The notes beneath the pieces are model-generated. The model was given only the letters and a program-made list of their open reading frames with translations. It had not been told where the DNA came from and did not search any database. A stretch of 64,000 nt of DNA from JBCCGI01 sp039029355 (GTDB lineage Bacteria; Planctomycetota; UBA1135; GCA-002686595): positions 1 through 64,000 of the forward strand of contig JBCCGI010000037.1 in NCBI GenBank assembly GCA_039029355.1, given 5' to 3'. Below are positions 9,105 to 16,736 of the stretch, piece after piece; position 1 is the stretch's first letter; every line of letters starts with the position of its first letter. Made by a program: the position numbers and the translations under genes.

Positions 9105-9650
9105 ATGCAGCTCCGACGTACCCTGTCCAACACGTTCCTCGCCACGTTGCTCCTCGCCGCGATCGGCGGGGCGCAGATCGAGCGCCTCACGCTCGAAGAG
9201 ATGGTCAACAAGACCGACAACGCGGTCCTCGCCGAGGTCTCGGCGCGCCACGTGTTCCGCGTCGATCACCCGCTGGACGGTTCCGAGCTGTACTTCACGA
9301 CGCTGACCCTCGACGGGTACTCGCTGTCGGACGGCAAGCCGATCACGGTCGACGTCACCTACCCCGGCGGCTTCGTCAGCGACGAGGAGGGCGTCCACAA
9401 CTCCGAGGCTCCGTCGCAGGACGACGTCGAGCTCGGGAACGTCGTGGTCGCGTTCTACAAGTGGTGCGACAACCTCGGCGGCGACGTGGCGGCCAACGCG
9501 CTGTACGCCTCGCACGGCGGGCTCTTCCGCACCGTCGAAGGCCCGGCCGGCACGGTCGTTCTGGGTCGCGGCGCGGGCTATGCGATCGAGAACAACAAGA
9601 GCGTCGAGAGCCTGGAGGACGCGATCCAGCTCCTGACGGGCAAGCGCTAA
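9105..9650 (+). CDS. Cassette 2 small exported protein (matrixin partner)
   Basis: A 181-aa member of the small exported family. A signal peptide ends near IGGAQ, then comes IERLTLEEMV, the typical start of the mature protein. The family core is complete: FRVDHPLDG, YFTTLTLDGYSL, DGKPITVDVTYPGGF, EGVHNSEAPS, VVAFYKW, GGDVAANALYASHGGLFRTV. A GAAAGGA ribosome site sits 7 nt before the ATG. The stop TAA is followed after 12 nt by the protease ATG. No cysteine is shared across the family and no lipobox is present, so the product should be a soluble exported protein. Confidence 0.87.
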   Translation: MQLRRTLSNTFLATLLLAAIGGAQIERLTLEEMVNKTDNAVLAEVSARHVFRVDHPLDGSELYFTTLTLDGYSLSDGKPITVDVTYPGGFVSDEEGVHNSEAPSQDDVELGNVVVAFYKWCDNLGGDVAANALYASHGGLFRTVEGPAGTVVLGRGAGYAIENNKSVESLEDAIQLLTGKR

Positions 9651-9662
9651 GGAGCCGGCAGC

Positions 9663-11261
9663 ATGAAGTACACCGGCCTCATCCTCCCCACCTTTGCGCT
9701 CGGCGGCGCGGCGCTGATCCTGGCGCTCGCGCCCGACGTCAACGGCTACTCGCTCCTGGGCGGCAGCCTCGGCACGACGCAGCGCGACTTCCGCGTATTC
9801 GACAACTTCACCGACGGCACCGCCAACGACAACCAGGTCGCGGACGCGCAGTTCCCCGGCCACCAGGGCGCCGTGATGGCGATCTGGAAGGCGTCGGTCG
9901 AGTGGGCCAGCTCGCCGCACGGCAACGGCAACGGCGATCCGCACCAGCCCGGCGACCTGGGCTCGGGCGGCGCGAACTTCGACCCGGCCTTCGCCGGCGA
10001 AGCGAGCTCGATCGGCACGACGAACAACAACATCCACTCGGAGCTCTCGGGCGGCAGCGGGGGCGTGCTGGCGTACTGCGAGACGCCGATCTCAGACGGC
10101 TGGCGCATCCGCTACTACCAGAGTTGGGTCTGGCAGGACGGGCCGTCGATTCCGTTCGGGTCGCAGATCGACCTACAGGGCGTGGCGTGCCACGAGTACG
10201 GACACGCGCTGGGTCTCGACCACTCGGCCTCGCTCGGCGCGACGATGTACCCGTCGATCAGCGGCACCGGCTTCGTACAGCGGTCGATCGCGACCGACGA
10301 CGCGAACGGCGTGCAGGCGATCTACGGCGTCAAGTCGGCCTCGAAGCCGGAGATCACCGGGGTGGCGGTCTCGGGCTCGACGGTGACGATCAACGGCAGC
10401 GGCTTCGGCGCGAGCGGCAACGAGGTCTGGTTCACGAACAAGAACGTGACGGCTTCGGGCGTGAACCCGACGGTCAAGGTCACCGGCGTGTCGGCGTCGG
10501 GCGGGCTGATCTCCGTTGCGATCCCGGCGGACGCAGGGCCGGGCGACGTGCTGGTGAAGACCTCGGGCTCGGGGCACGCGACCCTCTCCAACCCGTGGCC
10601 GGTCGACGTGACCGGCAGCGGAAGCAGCGGCGGGCCGCTCGCGATCGCCTCGATCAGTCCGGGCACGATCGACGCGCTCAACGTCGGCTCGGCGCAGAAC
10701 GTGACGATCACGGGCACGGGCTTCACGCCGGCGACGACGATCGAGGTCAACGGCACGCCGCTCTTCGGTCTGCCCTCTCCGTACACGGTCGTGAACGGCA
10801 CGACGATCACGTTCGACGCGCCGGTCGCCCCGGCGCTCGGAACGGCGACGGTGACCGTGCGTGACGGCGCGGACAGCGACTCGGCGACGCTGACCTACAC
10901 GGCCAACAGCCCGCCGGCCCTGCAGGCCGGCAACGGCGACGCGCCGGTCTCGGCCTTCTCGTTCGGCGGGCTCGACCTGACGCTCGCCGGCGAGCCGGGC
11001 GAGCTGCACGTGCTGCTCGCGTCGACGTCGAACGCGCCGACGGCGGTGCCGGGGTTCTTCGACCTCGGGATCGGCAACGGCTGGACGAGCCTGTTCCACC
11101 TGGGGACGCTCGCGATCGGGCCGAGCGGGACGACGTCGCTCAACATCGCGCTGCAGCTCCCGCCGCTCACGACCTTCTATCTGGAGACCCTCGCGGTCGA
11201 CCCGGCGGTGACGTTGCCGCTGCCAGACTCGAACACCCAAGCGGTGCTCTTCCTCTTCTGA
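9663..11261 (+). CDS. Cassette 2 matrixin-like zinc metalloprotease with TIG repeats
   Basis: A 532-aa exported enzyme. The signal peptide (to about residue 27) is followed at once by the catalytic domain (YSLLGGSL, QRDFRVFDNF) and the zinc site HEYGHALGLDH (H177, E178, H181, H187) with the Met-turn in GATMYP. Two IPT/TIG-like domains follow (PEITGVAVSG; ISPGTIDALN), then a ~110-residue C-terminal module. The catalytic domain begins without a propeptide, unlike most secreted matrixins. A strong hairpin terminator lies 33 nt downstream. The substrate is unknown; the TIG domains suggest binding to polysaccharide or another surface polymer. Confidence 0.9.
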   Translation: MKYTGLILPTFALGGAALILALAPDVNGYSLLGGSLGTTQRDFRVFDNFTDGTANDNQVADAQFPGHQGAVMAIWKASVEWASSPHGNGNGDPHQPGDLGSGGANFDPAFAGEASSIGTTNNNIHSELSGGSGGVLAYCETPISDGWRIRYYQSWVWQDGPSIPFGSQIDLQGVACHEYGHALGLDHSASLGATMYPSISGTGFVQRSIATDDANGVQAIYGVKSASKPEITGVAVSGSTVTINGSGFGASGNEVWFTNKNVTASGVNPTVKVTGVSASGGLISVAIPADAGPGDVLVKTSGSGHATLSNPWPVDVTGSGSSGGPLAIASISPGTIDALNVGSAQNVTITGTGFTPATTIEVNGTPLFGLPSPYTVVNGTTITFDAPVAPALGTATVTVRDGADSDSATLTYTANSPPALQAGNGDAPVSAFSFGGLDLTLAGEPGELHVLLASTSNAPTAVPGFFDLGIGNGWTSLFHLGTLAIGPSGTTSLNIALQLPPLTTFYLETLAVDPAVTLPLPDSNTQAVLFLF

Positions 11262-11294
11262 CGCAGGCCGACAGGCCGCTTCTCCCCCCCCCTT

Positions 11295-11335
11295 AGGGCC
11301 GGGGCTCCCCAGCGCGTACGGGGGGCCTCGGCCCT
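11295..11335 (+). terminator. Hairpin terminator after cassette 2
   Basis: A 16-bp stem with two G-T pairs (5' arm 11295-11310, 3' arm 11320-11335) closes a 9-nt loop and is followed by TCTTC. Its position 33 nt after the protease stop, plus its stability, makes it a likely intrinsic or Rho-assisted terminator. Confidence 0.75.
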
Positions 11336-11423
11336 TCTTCGTGTATGGGCTGCGTTTGGTGACTCGAGATCCGGGGACGGTTTCCCTACGCAAGTAGGAA
11401 CGCTCCAACATGGAGCCACCCAT

Positions 11424-11472
11424 CCCCCGGTCCCCCAACCGGGTCCCCCATCCCCATCCCCCCTCCCTCCCC
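11424..11472 (-). other. C-rich leader with G-quadruplex potential on the minus strand
   Basis: Seven runs of three to six C on the plus strand lie within 49 nt, so the minus strand carries seven G-runs of at least three with short loops, a classic G-quadruplex pattern. It sits ~90 nt before the start of cassette 3, in its presumed leader. CCCGGT and ACCGGG inside it can also pair as a short hairpin. The remaining 302-nt gap between cassettes 2 and 3 holds only the terminator at 11295-11335. Confidence 0.55.
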
Positions 11473-11563
11473 GTTGTTCTCCGGTTCCTTCGTGGCTTCA
11501 CGGCCGTAGGTGAGAGGACTGCCCGGGGCCTGGAGGGGCTTCCTCCTAGGAAGGAACCCATCC

Positions 11564-12106
11564 ATGAAGAAGCCTGTTCTCGCGCTGACGGGACTGGTCG
11601 CGCTTGCCGTGACCGCCGTCGGTACGGCGCAGATCGAGCGGCTGACGCTCGACCAGATGGTCGCCAAGACCGACAACGCGGTGATCGCCGAGATCACCGG
11701 TTCGCGGGTGTTCCGGGTCGACCATCCGGTCGACGGCCCGGAGCTCTACTACACGACGCTCACCCTCGCCGGCACCTCGCTGGCCGACGGCAAGCCGATC
11801 ACCGTCGACGTCACCTTCGCAGGTGGCTTCATCAGCGACACCGAGGGCGTGCACAACTCCGAGGCACCCTCCGCCGACGACATCCGCGTCGGCAACCAGG
11901 TCGTCGCCTTCTATCGCTGGACCAACAACATGGGCGGCGACGTCGCCGCCAACGCGCTCTACGCCTCCCACGGCGGCCTCTTCCGCACCGTCGCCGGGCC
12001 TACCGGCACCGTCGTTCTCGGGCGTGGCGAGGGCTATGCCGTCGACACCAACAAGAGCCTCGGCAGCCTCAAGAAGGCCGTCCAGAGCCTCGTCGAGAAG
12101 CGCTAA
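11564..12106 (+). CDS. Cassette 3 small exported protein (matrixin partner)
   Basis: A 180-aa exported family member. The start at ATG 11564 was chosen because it follows an AAGGAA ribosome site and gives a compact signal peptide (MKKPVLALTG start, cut after GTAQ); a longer reading to 11510 would add a non-signal extension. From codon ~18 to the stop the gene is about 97% identical in DNA to the cassette 5 partner, although other family members are much more diverged. The C-terminus (KKAVQSLVEKR) is basic and probably a helix. It is followed by AAGGAGGA and the protease ATG 12 nt after the stop. Confidence 0.87.
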   Translation: MKKPVLALTGLVALAVTAVGTAQIERLTLDQMVAKTDNAVIAEITGSRVFRVDHPVDGPELYYTTLTLAGTSLADGKPITVDVTFAGGFISDTEGVHNSEAPSADDIRVGNQVVAFYRWTNNMGGDVAANALYASHGGLFRTVAGPTGTVVLGRGEGYAVDTNKSLGSLKKAVQSLVEKR

Positions 12107-12118
12107 GGAGGACCAACG

Positions 12119-13720
12119 ATGAAGCTCAAACACCTCTTTCTCCCCTCCCTCGCTCTCGGCGGCGCCGCGCTTCTGCTCGGCCCCGCGCCGACTTCGGAGG
12201 GCTACTCGCTGATCGGCGGCAGCCTCAGCACGGCGCAGCGCGACTTCCGCATCTTCAATAACTTCACCGACGCCACGGCCAACAACAACCAGGTGCCCGA
12301 CCCGCAGTTCCCGGGTCACCAGGGCGCCGTGATGGCGATCTGGAAGGCCGGCATCGAGTGGGGCTCCGAGCTCCACGGCAACGGCACCGGCGACTCGACG
12401 CAGCCCGGCGGGCTGGGCTCGGGCGGCGCCAACTTCGACGCGCACTTCCAGGGTGACACGAACGGCATCGGCACCACCAACAACAACATCCACTCCGAGA
12501 TCTCGGGTGGTTCGGGCGGCGTGCTGGCCTTCGCCGAGACCCCGATCTCCGACGGGTGGCGCATCCGCTACTACGCCTCGTGGACCTGGCAGGACGGACC
12601 CGGCTCGGTGTTCAGCGGTATCGACCTGCAGGGCGTCGCGTGCCACGAGTACGGCCACGCGCTCGGCCTCGGGCACTCGACCGCGGGCGGCTCGCCGACG
12701 ATGGCCGCGTTCCTGTCCGGCAGCGGCAGCGCGCAGCGCTCGATCGCCACGGACGACATGAACGGCGTCCAGGCCATCTACGGCGTGAAGTCCGCCACCA
12801 AGCCGAAGATCAACGGCGTGTCGGTGTCCGGCGGAACGGTCACCATCACGGGCGAGGACTTCAGCACGGCCGGCAACGAGGTCTGGTTCACGAACGGCTC
12901 GATCACGTCGACCGGCGTCGACCCGACCGTCAAGCTGACCGGCGTGGCCTCGACCGGCGGCGGCACCGTCATCACGACGGGCGTGCCGTTCGGCGCGGGC
13001 CCGGGCGACGTGCTCGTGAAGAAGTCCGCCTCCGGCAACTCCTCGCTGTCGAACGCGTGGCCGGTCGACGTCATGGGCGACGGCGGCGGTGGCGGACTCG
13101 CCATCACCGGCATCTCGCCGAGCAACGTCGACGCGCTCAACGTCGGCTCGGGCCAGGTCGTCACGATCTCCGGTACCGGCTTCACCTCCACCACCACGGT
13201 CGAGGTCGACGGCAACCCGCTCTTCGGGATCCCGTCGCCCTACACGATCGTGAACAGCACGACGATCACCTTCGATCCGCCGGATGCCCCGCAGCTCGGC
13301 TCGGTCGAGGTCAAGGTCATCGACGGCGGCGCCGACGCGACGAGCTCGATCAACTACGTCGTGAACGACCCGCCGGCGCTGCAGGCCGGCAACGGCGACG
13401 AGCCGGTGACGTTCTTCACCGCCGGCGGCCTCGACATCACCTGCGCAGGCGCGCCGGGCGACACGTTCCTGTTGATCGCGTCGTCCAGCAACCTGCCGTC
13501 GGTGGTACCGGGCTTCTTCTCGCTCGACATCGGCAACAACCTGTCCAACGTGTTCCTGCTGTCGCAGCCGACGCTGAACTCCGAGGGCCTGGCGAGCTTC
13601 AACCTGCCGACCACACTGCCGCCCTTCACGACCTTCTTCCTGCAGGGCCTGACGGTCGACGCCGGCTTCAGCCTTCCGCTCCCGAACAGCAATGCTCAGG
13701 AGGTCCAGGCGCTCTTCTAA
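12119..13720 (+). CDS. Cassette 3 matrixin-like zinc metalloprotease with TIG repeats
   Basis: A 533-aa exported protease. Signal peptide, then the catalytic domain with HEYGHALGLGH (H176, E177, H180, H186) and a Met in SPTMAA. Two IPT/TIG-like domains and the shared C-terminal module (LPPFTTFFLQGL, SLPLPNS) follow. The first ~28 codons are almost identical in DNA to the cassette 5 protease, and identity drops sharply once the mature protein starts, so the leader belongs to a conversion-like tract that began in the upstream gene. A near-perfect AGGAGG ribosome site precedes the ATG. A 16-bp hairpin lies 30 nt after the stop. Confidence 0.9.
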   Translation: MKLKHLFLPSLALGGAALLLGPAPTSEGYSLIGGSLSTAQRDFRIFNNFTDATANNNQVPDPQFPGHQGAVMAIWKAGIEWGSELHGNGTGDSTQPGGLGSGGANFDAHFQGDTNGIGTTNNNIHSEISGGSGGVLAFAETPISDGWRIRYYASWTWQDGPGSVFSGIDLQGVACHEYGHALGLGHSTAGGSPTMAAFLSGSGSAQRSIATDDMNGVQAIYGVKSATKPKINGVSVSGGTVTITGEDFSTAGNEVWFTNGSITSTGVDPTVKLTGVASTGGGTVITTGVPFGAGPGDVLVKKSASGNSSLSNAWPVDVMGDGGGGGLAITGISPSNVDALNVGSGQVVTISGTGFTSTTTVEVDGNPLFGIPSPYTIVNSTTITFDPPDAPQLGSVEVKVIDGGADATSSINYVVNDPPALQAGNGDEPVTFFTAGGLDITCAGAPGDTFLLIASSSNLPSVVPGFFSLDIGNNLSNVFLLSQPTLNSEGLASFNLPTTLPPFTTFFLQGLTVDAGFSLPLPNSNAQEVQALF

Positions 13721-13750
13721 CGGCCGCCTAGGAAGCTGAATCGCACGGTT

Positions 13751-13787
13751 GGCGGGCCGGTTCCTCCCCGTGAGGAGCCGGCCCGCC
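13751..13787 (+). terminator. Hairpin terminator after cassette 3
   Basis: A 16-bp stem (one G-T pair) with a 5-nt loop, 30 nt after the protease stop. No T tract follows, so release may need Rho. Confidence 0.65.
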
Positions 13788-13928
13788 GCATGTCCCCTCG
13801 CGGCGGGCCGCGGAACCCTAGGCCGGGTTCGCCCGTCCAAGAACGGGAGTCGCATGGCAGGATGAGGTCCTCCGCCGGCAGGCTCCGGCGTTCCCCATCC
13901 ATCCCATCCCCTTAGCCCGGCAGATCGC

Positions 13929-14471
13929 ATGAAGATCAGGACCCTGGTGATCGGTCTCCTTTTGGGAGCCTCCCTCGTCCGGTTCGGCGGCGCCCAAATC
14001 GAGCGGCTCACGCTCGACCAGATGGTGTCGAAGGCCGACCACGCGGTGATCGCGGAGATCACCTCCCGCAACGTGTTCCGCGTCGACCATCCCGTCGACG
14101 GCCCAGAGCTGTACTTCACCACGCTCACGCTCGCCGGCAAGTCGCTCGTCGACGGGAAGCCGATGACGGTCGACGTCACCTTCTCCGGCGGCTTCATCAA
14201 CGACACCGAGGGCGTGCACAACTCCGAGGCGCCGTCGGCCGACGACGTCCGCATCGGCAACCGCGTCGTCGTGTTCTACAAGTGGACCGACAACATGGGC
14301 GGCGACGTCGCGGCGAACGCGATCTACGCCTCGCACGGCGGCCTCTACCGCACCGTCGACAGCCCCACGGGCACCGTGGCCCTAGGCCGCGGCGATGGGT
14401 ACGCGATCGACAACAACAAGAGCCTGGTCAACCTCACGAAGGCGGTCCAGAGCATCGCGAAGAAGCGCTAG
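13929..14471 (+). CDS. Cassette 4 small exported protein (matrixin partner)
   Basis: A 180-aa exported family member with a short signal peptide (MKIRTLVIGL start, cut after FGGAQ) and the full family core: RLTLDQMV, VFRVDHPVDG, YFTTLTLAGKSL, DGKPMTVDVTFSGGF, NSEAPSADD, VVVFYKWTDNMGG and YASHGGLYRTV. The gap upstream (13788-13928) contains a pyrimidine-rich CCATCCATCCCATCCCC stretch like those before cassettes 3 and 5, and no strong ribosome site. The protease ATG follows the stop after 12 nt (GAGGATCGAACG). Confidence 0.87.
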   Translation: MKIRTLVIGLLLGASLVRFGGAQIERLTLDQMVSKADHAVIAEITSRNVFRVDHPVDGPELYFTTLTLAGKSLVDGKPMTVDVTFSGGFINDTEGVHNSEAPSADDVRIGNRVVVFYKWTDNMGGDVAANAIYASHGGLYRTVDSPTGTVALGRGDGYAIDNNKSLVNLTKAVQSIAKKR

Positions 14472-14483
14472 GAGGATCGAACG

Positions 14484-16073
14484 ATGAAAGCTGTACGACT
14501 CCTGGCCCCGGCGCTCGCTCTCGGCGGCGCGGCCTACCTGCTCGCCCCGGCCCACGGCTTCACGCTCCTGGGTGGCGAGCTCAGCCTCGCCCAGCGCGAC
14601 TTCCGCGTCTTCAACAACTTCGGCGATGCCGCGGCCAACGACAACCAGGTACCCAACTCGCAATTCCCCGGCCACCAGGGCGCCGTGATGGCGATCTGGA
14701 AGGCGTGCGTCGAGTGGGGCAGCGAGCTGCACGGCACCGGCGCCGGCGACCCCTGGCAGCCTAATGACCTAGGCTCCGGCGGCGCCAACTTCGACGGTGC
14801 CTTCGCCGGCGAAGCGGCCTCGGTCGGTGGCGCGAGCGACAACATCCACTCCGAGATCTCCGGTAGCGAGCCCGGGGTGTTCGCCTTCGCCGAAGGCCCG
14901 ATCTCCGACGGCTGGCGCATCCGCTACTACCAGAACTGGCTGTGGTCGGACGGGCCCACGATCGCGTTCGGCTCGCAGAAGGACCTGCAGGGCATCGCGA
15001 CGCACGAGTACGGGCACGCGCTCGGCCTCGACCACACCGCGGTCTTCGGCGCGACGATGACGCCCTCGACCTTCAACGGCAACGAGCAGCGCGACACGAA
15101 CTTCGACGACCACGCAGGCGTGCAGTTCATCTACGGTGCCAAGTCGCCGTCGAAGCCGCACATCTCGTCGGCCTCGCTGTCGGGCACCACGGTGACGATT
15201 AACGGCACGGGCTTCTCGGCCAACAACAACGAGGTTTGGTTCGCCAGCCAGCTTGTGACGAGCGCGTCGACCTTCGATCCGCTGATCAAGGCAACCGGCA
15301 TCGAGTCGCCTACGGGCACCCAGATTACGCTGACCATTCCCGACCTTGCGGGTCAGGGCGACATCCTGGTCAAGAACGCAGGCACCGGGGGTGCCGCGCT
15401 CTCGAACGCGATGCCCTTCAGCGGCGAGGGCCCCGGCCCCACTGCGCCGTCGATCACCGGCATCTCGCCGTCGGTCATCGACGCGGTCAACGTCGGCACC
15501 GACCAGATCGTGACGATCTCGGGCAACAACTTCACGCCCGACACCGAGGTGCAGGTCGACGGCCAGCCACTCTTCGGCATCCCGTCGCCGTTCACGTTCA
15601 TCGACGAGAACACGATCACGTTTGATCCGCCCCTCCCGAGCAGCCTGGGATCGGCCGACGTGTCGGTGTCGAACTCGTTCGGCTCCTCGGCGACCTTCGA
15701 GGTGAACTACCAGGCCAACTCGACGCCCGCGCTCCAGGTGGGCGACGGCGACGAGCCGGTCACCTTCATCGGCAGCGTGGACATCGTGGTCGGCGGTACG
15801 CCGGGCGCGCAGTTCGTCCTCGGCTTCTCGCTCGACTGCATCCCGTCGGTGTTGCCCGGGCTCGTCAGCATGGAGATCGGCAACGGCTTCACCTCGATCT
15901 TCCAGGTCGGCAACCCGGTGTCGATCGGCGCCGCGGGCTGGACCCAGTTCAACCTGCCGGGCTCCGGCCTGCCGCCGCTGACGACCTTCTTCCTGGAAGG
16001 CATCACGTTCGAGCCGGTGCCGACGCTGCCGCTGCCCGACTCCAACAAGCAAGAAGTGCAGTTCATCTTCTAG
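14484..16073 (+). CDS. Cassette 4 matrixin-like zinc metalloprotease with TIG repeats
   Basis: A 529-aa exported protease with HEYGHALGLDH (H174, E175, H178, H184) and a Met-turn in GATMTP. The signal peptide is short and ends near AHGF; the mature domain starts at once (TLLGGELSLAQRDF). Two IPT/TIG-like domains follow, the second beginning ITGISPSVIDAVN, then the C-terminal module (LPPLTTFFLEGI, TLPLPDS). Between the zinc site and the TIG domains the sequence differs most from its paralogues (NEQRDTNFDDHAG), which may mean a different specificity. A palindromic hairpin terminates the unit 28 nt downstream. Confidence 0.9.
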   Translation: MKAVRLLAPALALGGAAYLLAPAHGFTLLGGELSLAQRDFRVFNNFGDAAANDNQVPNSQFPGHQGAVMAIWKACVEWGSELHGTGAGDPWQPNDLGSGGANFDGAFAGEAASVGGASDNIHSEISGSEPGVFAFAEGPISDGWRIRYYQNWLWSDGPTIAFGSQKDLQGIATHEYGHALGLDHTAVFGATMTPSTFNGNEQRDTNFDDHAGVQFIYGAKSPSKPHISSASLSGTTVTINGTGFSANNNEVWFASQLVTSASTFDPLIKATGIESPTGTQITLTIPDLAGQGDILVKNAGTGGAALSNAMPFSGEGPGPTAPSITGISPSVIDAVNVGTDQIVTISGNNFTPDTEVQVDGQPLFGIPSPFTFIDENTITFDPPLPSSLGSADVSVSNSFGSSATFEVNYQANSTPALQVGDGDEPVTFIGSVDIVVGGTPGAQFVLGFSLDCIPSVLPGLVSMEIGNGFTSIFQVGNPVSIGAAGWTQFNLPGSGLPPLTTFFLEGITFEPVPTLPLPDSNKQEVQFIF

Positions 16074-16100
16074 CCAGGAACTCTGCCTCGAAGAGCTATT

Positions 16101-16128
16101 CCCGGGCCGGCTCTCATGCCGGCCCGGG
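16101..16128 (+). terminator. Hairpin terminator after cassette 4
   Basis: A perfect 11-bp stem (CCCGGGCCGGC with its complement) and a 6-nt loop, followed by TCGTTTG. A good intrinsic terminator separating cassette 4 from cassette 5. Confidence 0.75.
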
Positions 16129-16178
16129 TCGTTTGTACGGACTCCGAATTCCCCCAACCCCATCCTCCCCTCGTCCGA

Positions 16179-16724
16179 ATGAAGCACCTCTCCCGCCTCA
16201 TCCTCCTGGCCGGAGCCGTCGCCGCCGGCGCGGCGCTGGGCACGGCGCAGATCGAGCGGCTGACGCTTGAGCAGATGGTCGCCAAGACCGACAACGCGGT
16301 GATCGCCGAGATCACCGGCTCGCGGGTGTTCCGGGTCGACCACCCGGTCGACGGCCCCGAGCTCTACTACACCACGCTCACCCTCGCCGGCACCTCGCTG
16401 GCCGACGGCAAGCCGATCACCGTCGACGTCACCTTCCCCGGTGGCTTCATCAGCGACACCGAGGGTGTGCACAACTCCGAGGCGCCCTCCGCCGACGACA
16501 TCCGCGTCGGCAACCAGATCGTCGCCTTCTATCGCTGGACCAACAACATGGGCGGAGACGTTGCCGCCAACGCGCTCTACGCCTCCCACGGCGGCCTCTT
16601 CCGCACCGTCGCCGGGCCTACCGGCACCGTCGTCCTCGGGCGTGGCGAGGGCTATGCCGTCGACACCAACAAGAGCCTCGGCAGCCTCAAGAAGGCCGTC
16701 CAGAGCCTCGTCGAGAAGCGCTAA
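16179..16724 (+). CDS. Cassette 5 small exported protein (matrixin partner)
   Basis: A 181-aa exported family member. ATG 16179 is preferred because it gives a normal signal peptide (MKHLSRLILLAG start, cut after GTAQ); a start at 16116 would add a Pro/Ser-rich extension encoded by the leader. From the mature start to the stop the DNA is about 97% identical to the cassette 3 gene, with mostly silent changes. The leader upstream is C/T-rich (CCCCAACCCCATCCTCCCC) with no clear ribosome site. The protease ATG is 12 nt after the stop, behind AAGGAGGA. Confidence 0.87.
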   Translation: MKHLSRLILLAGAVAAGAALGTAQIERLTLEQMVAKTDNAVIAEITGSRVFRVDHPVDGPELYYTTLTLAGTSLADGKPITVDVTFPGGFISDTEGVHNSEAPSADDIRVGNQIVAFYRWTNNMGGDVAANALYASHGGLFRTVAGPTGTVVLGRGEGYAVDTNKSLGSLKKAVQSLVEKR

Positions 16725-16736
16725 GGAGGACCAACG

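Noticed and set aside
11546..14260. A 904-codon open frame on the minus strand across cassettes 3 and 4
   Set aside because: It is the exact complement of the protease and partner genes, has low-complexity Arg/Asp/Gly/Val composition with no domain, and arises from GC-rich third positions. The plus-strand genes have signal peptides, zinc motifs and ribosome sites.
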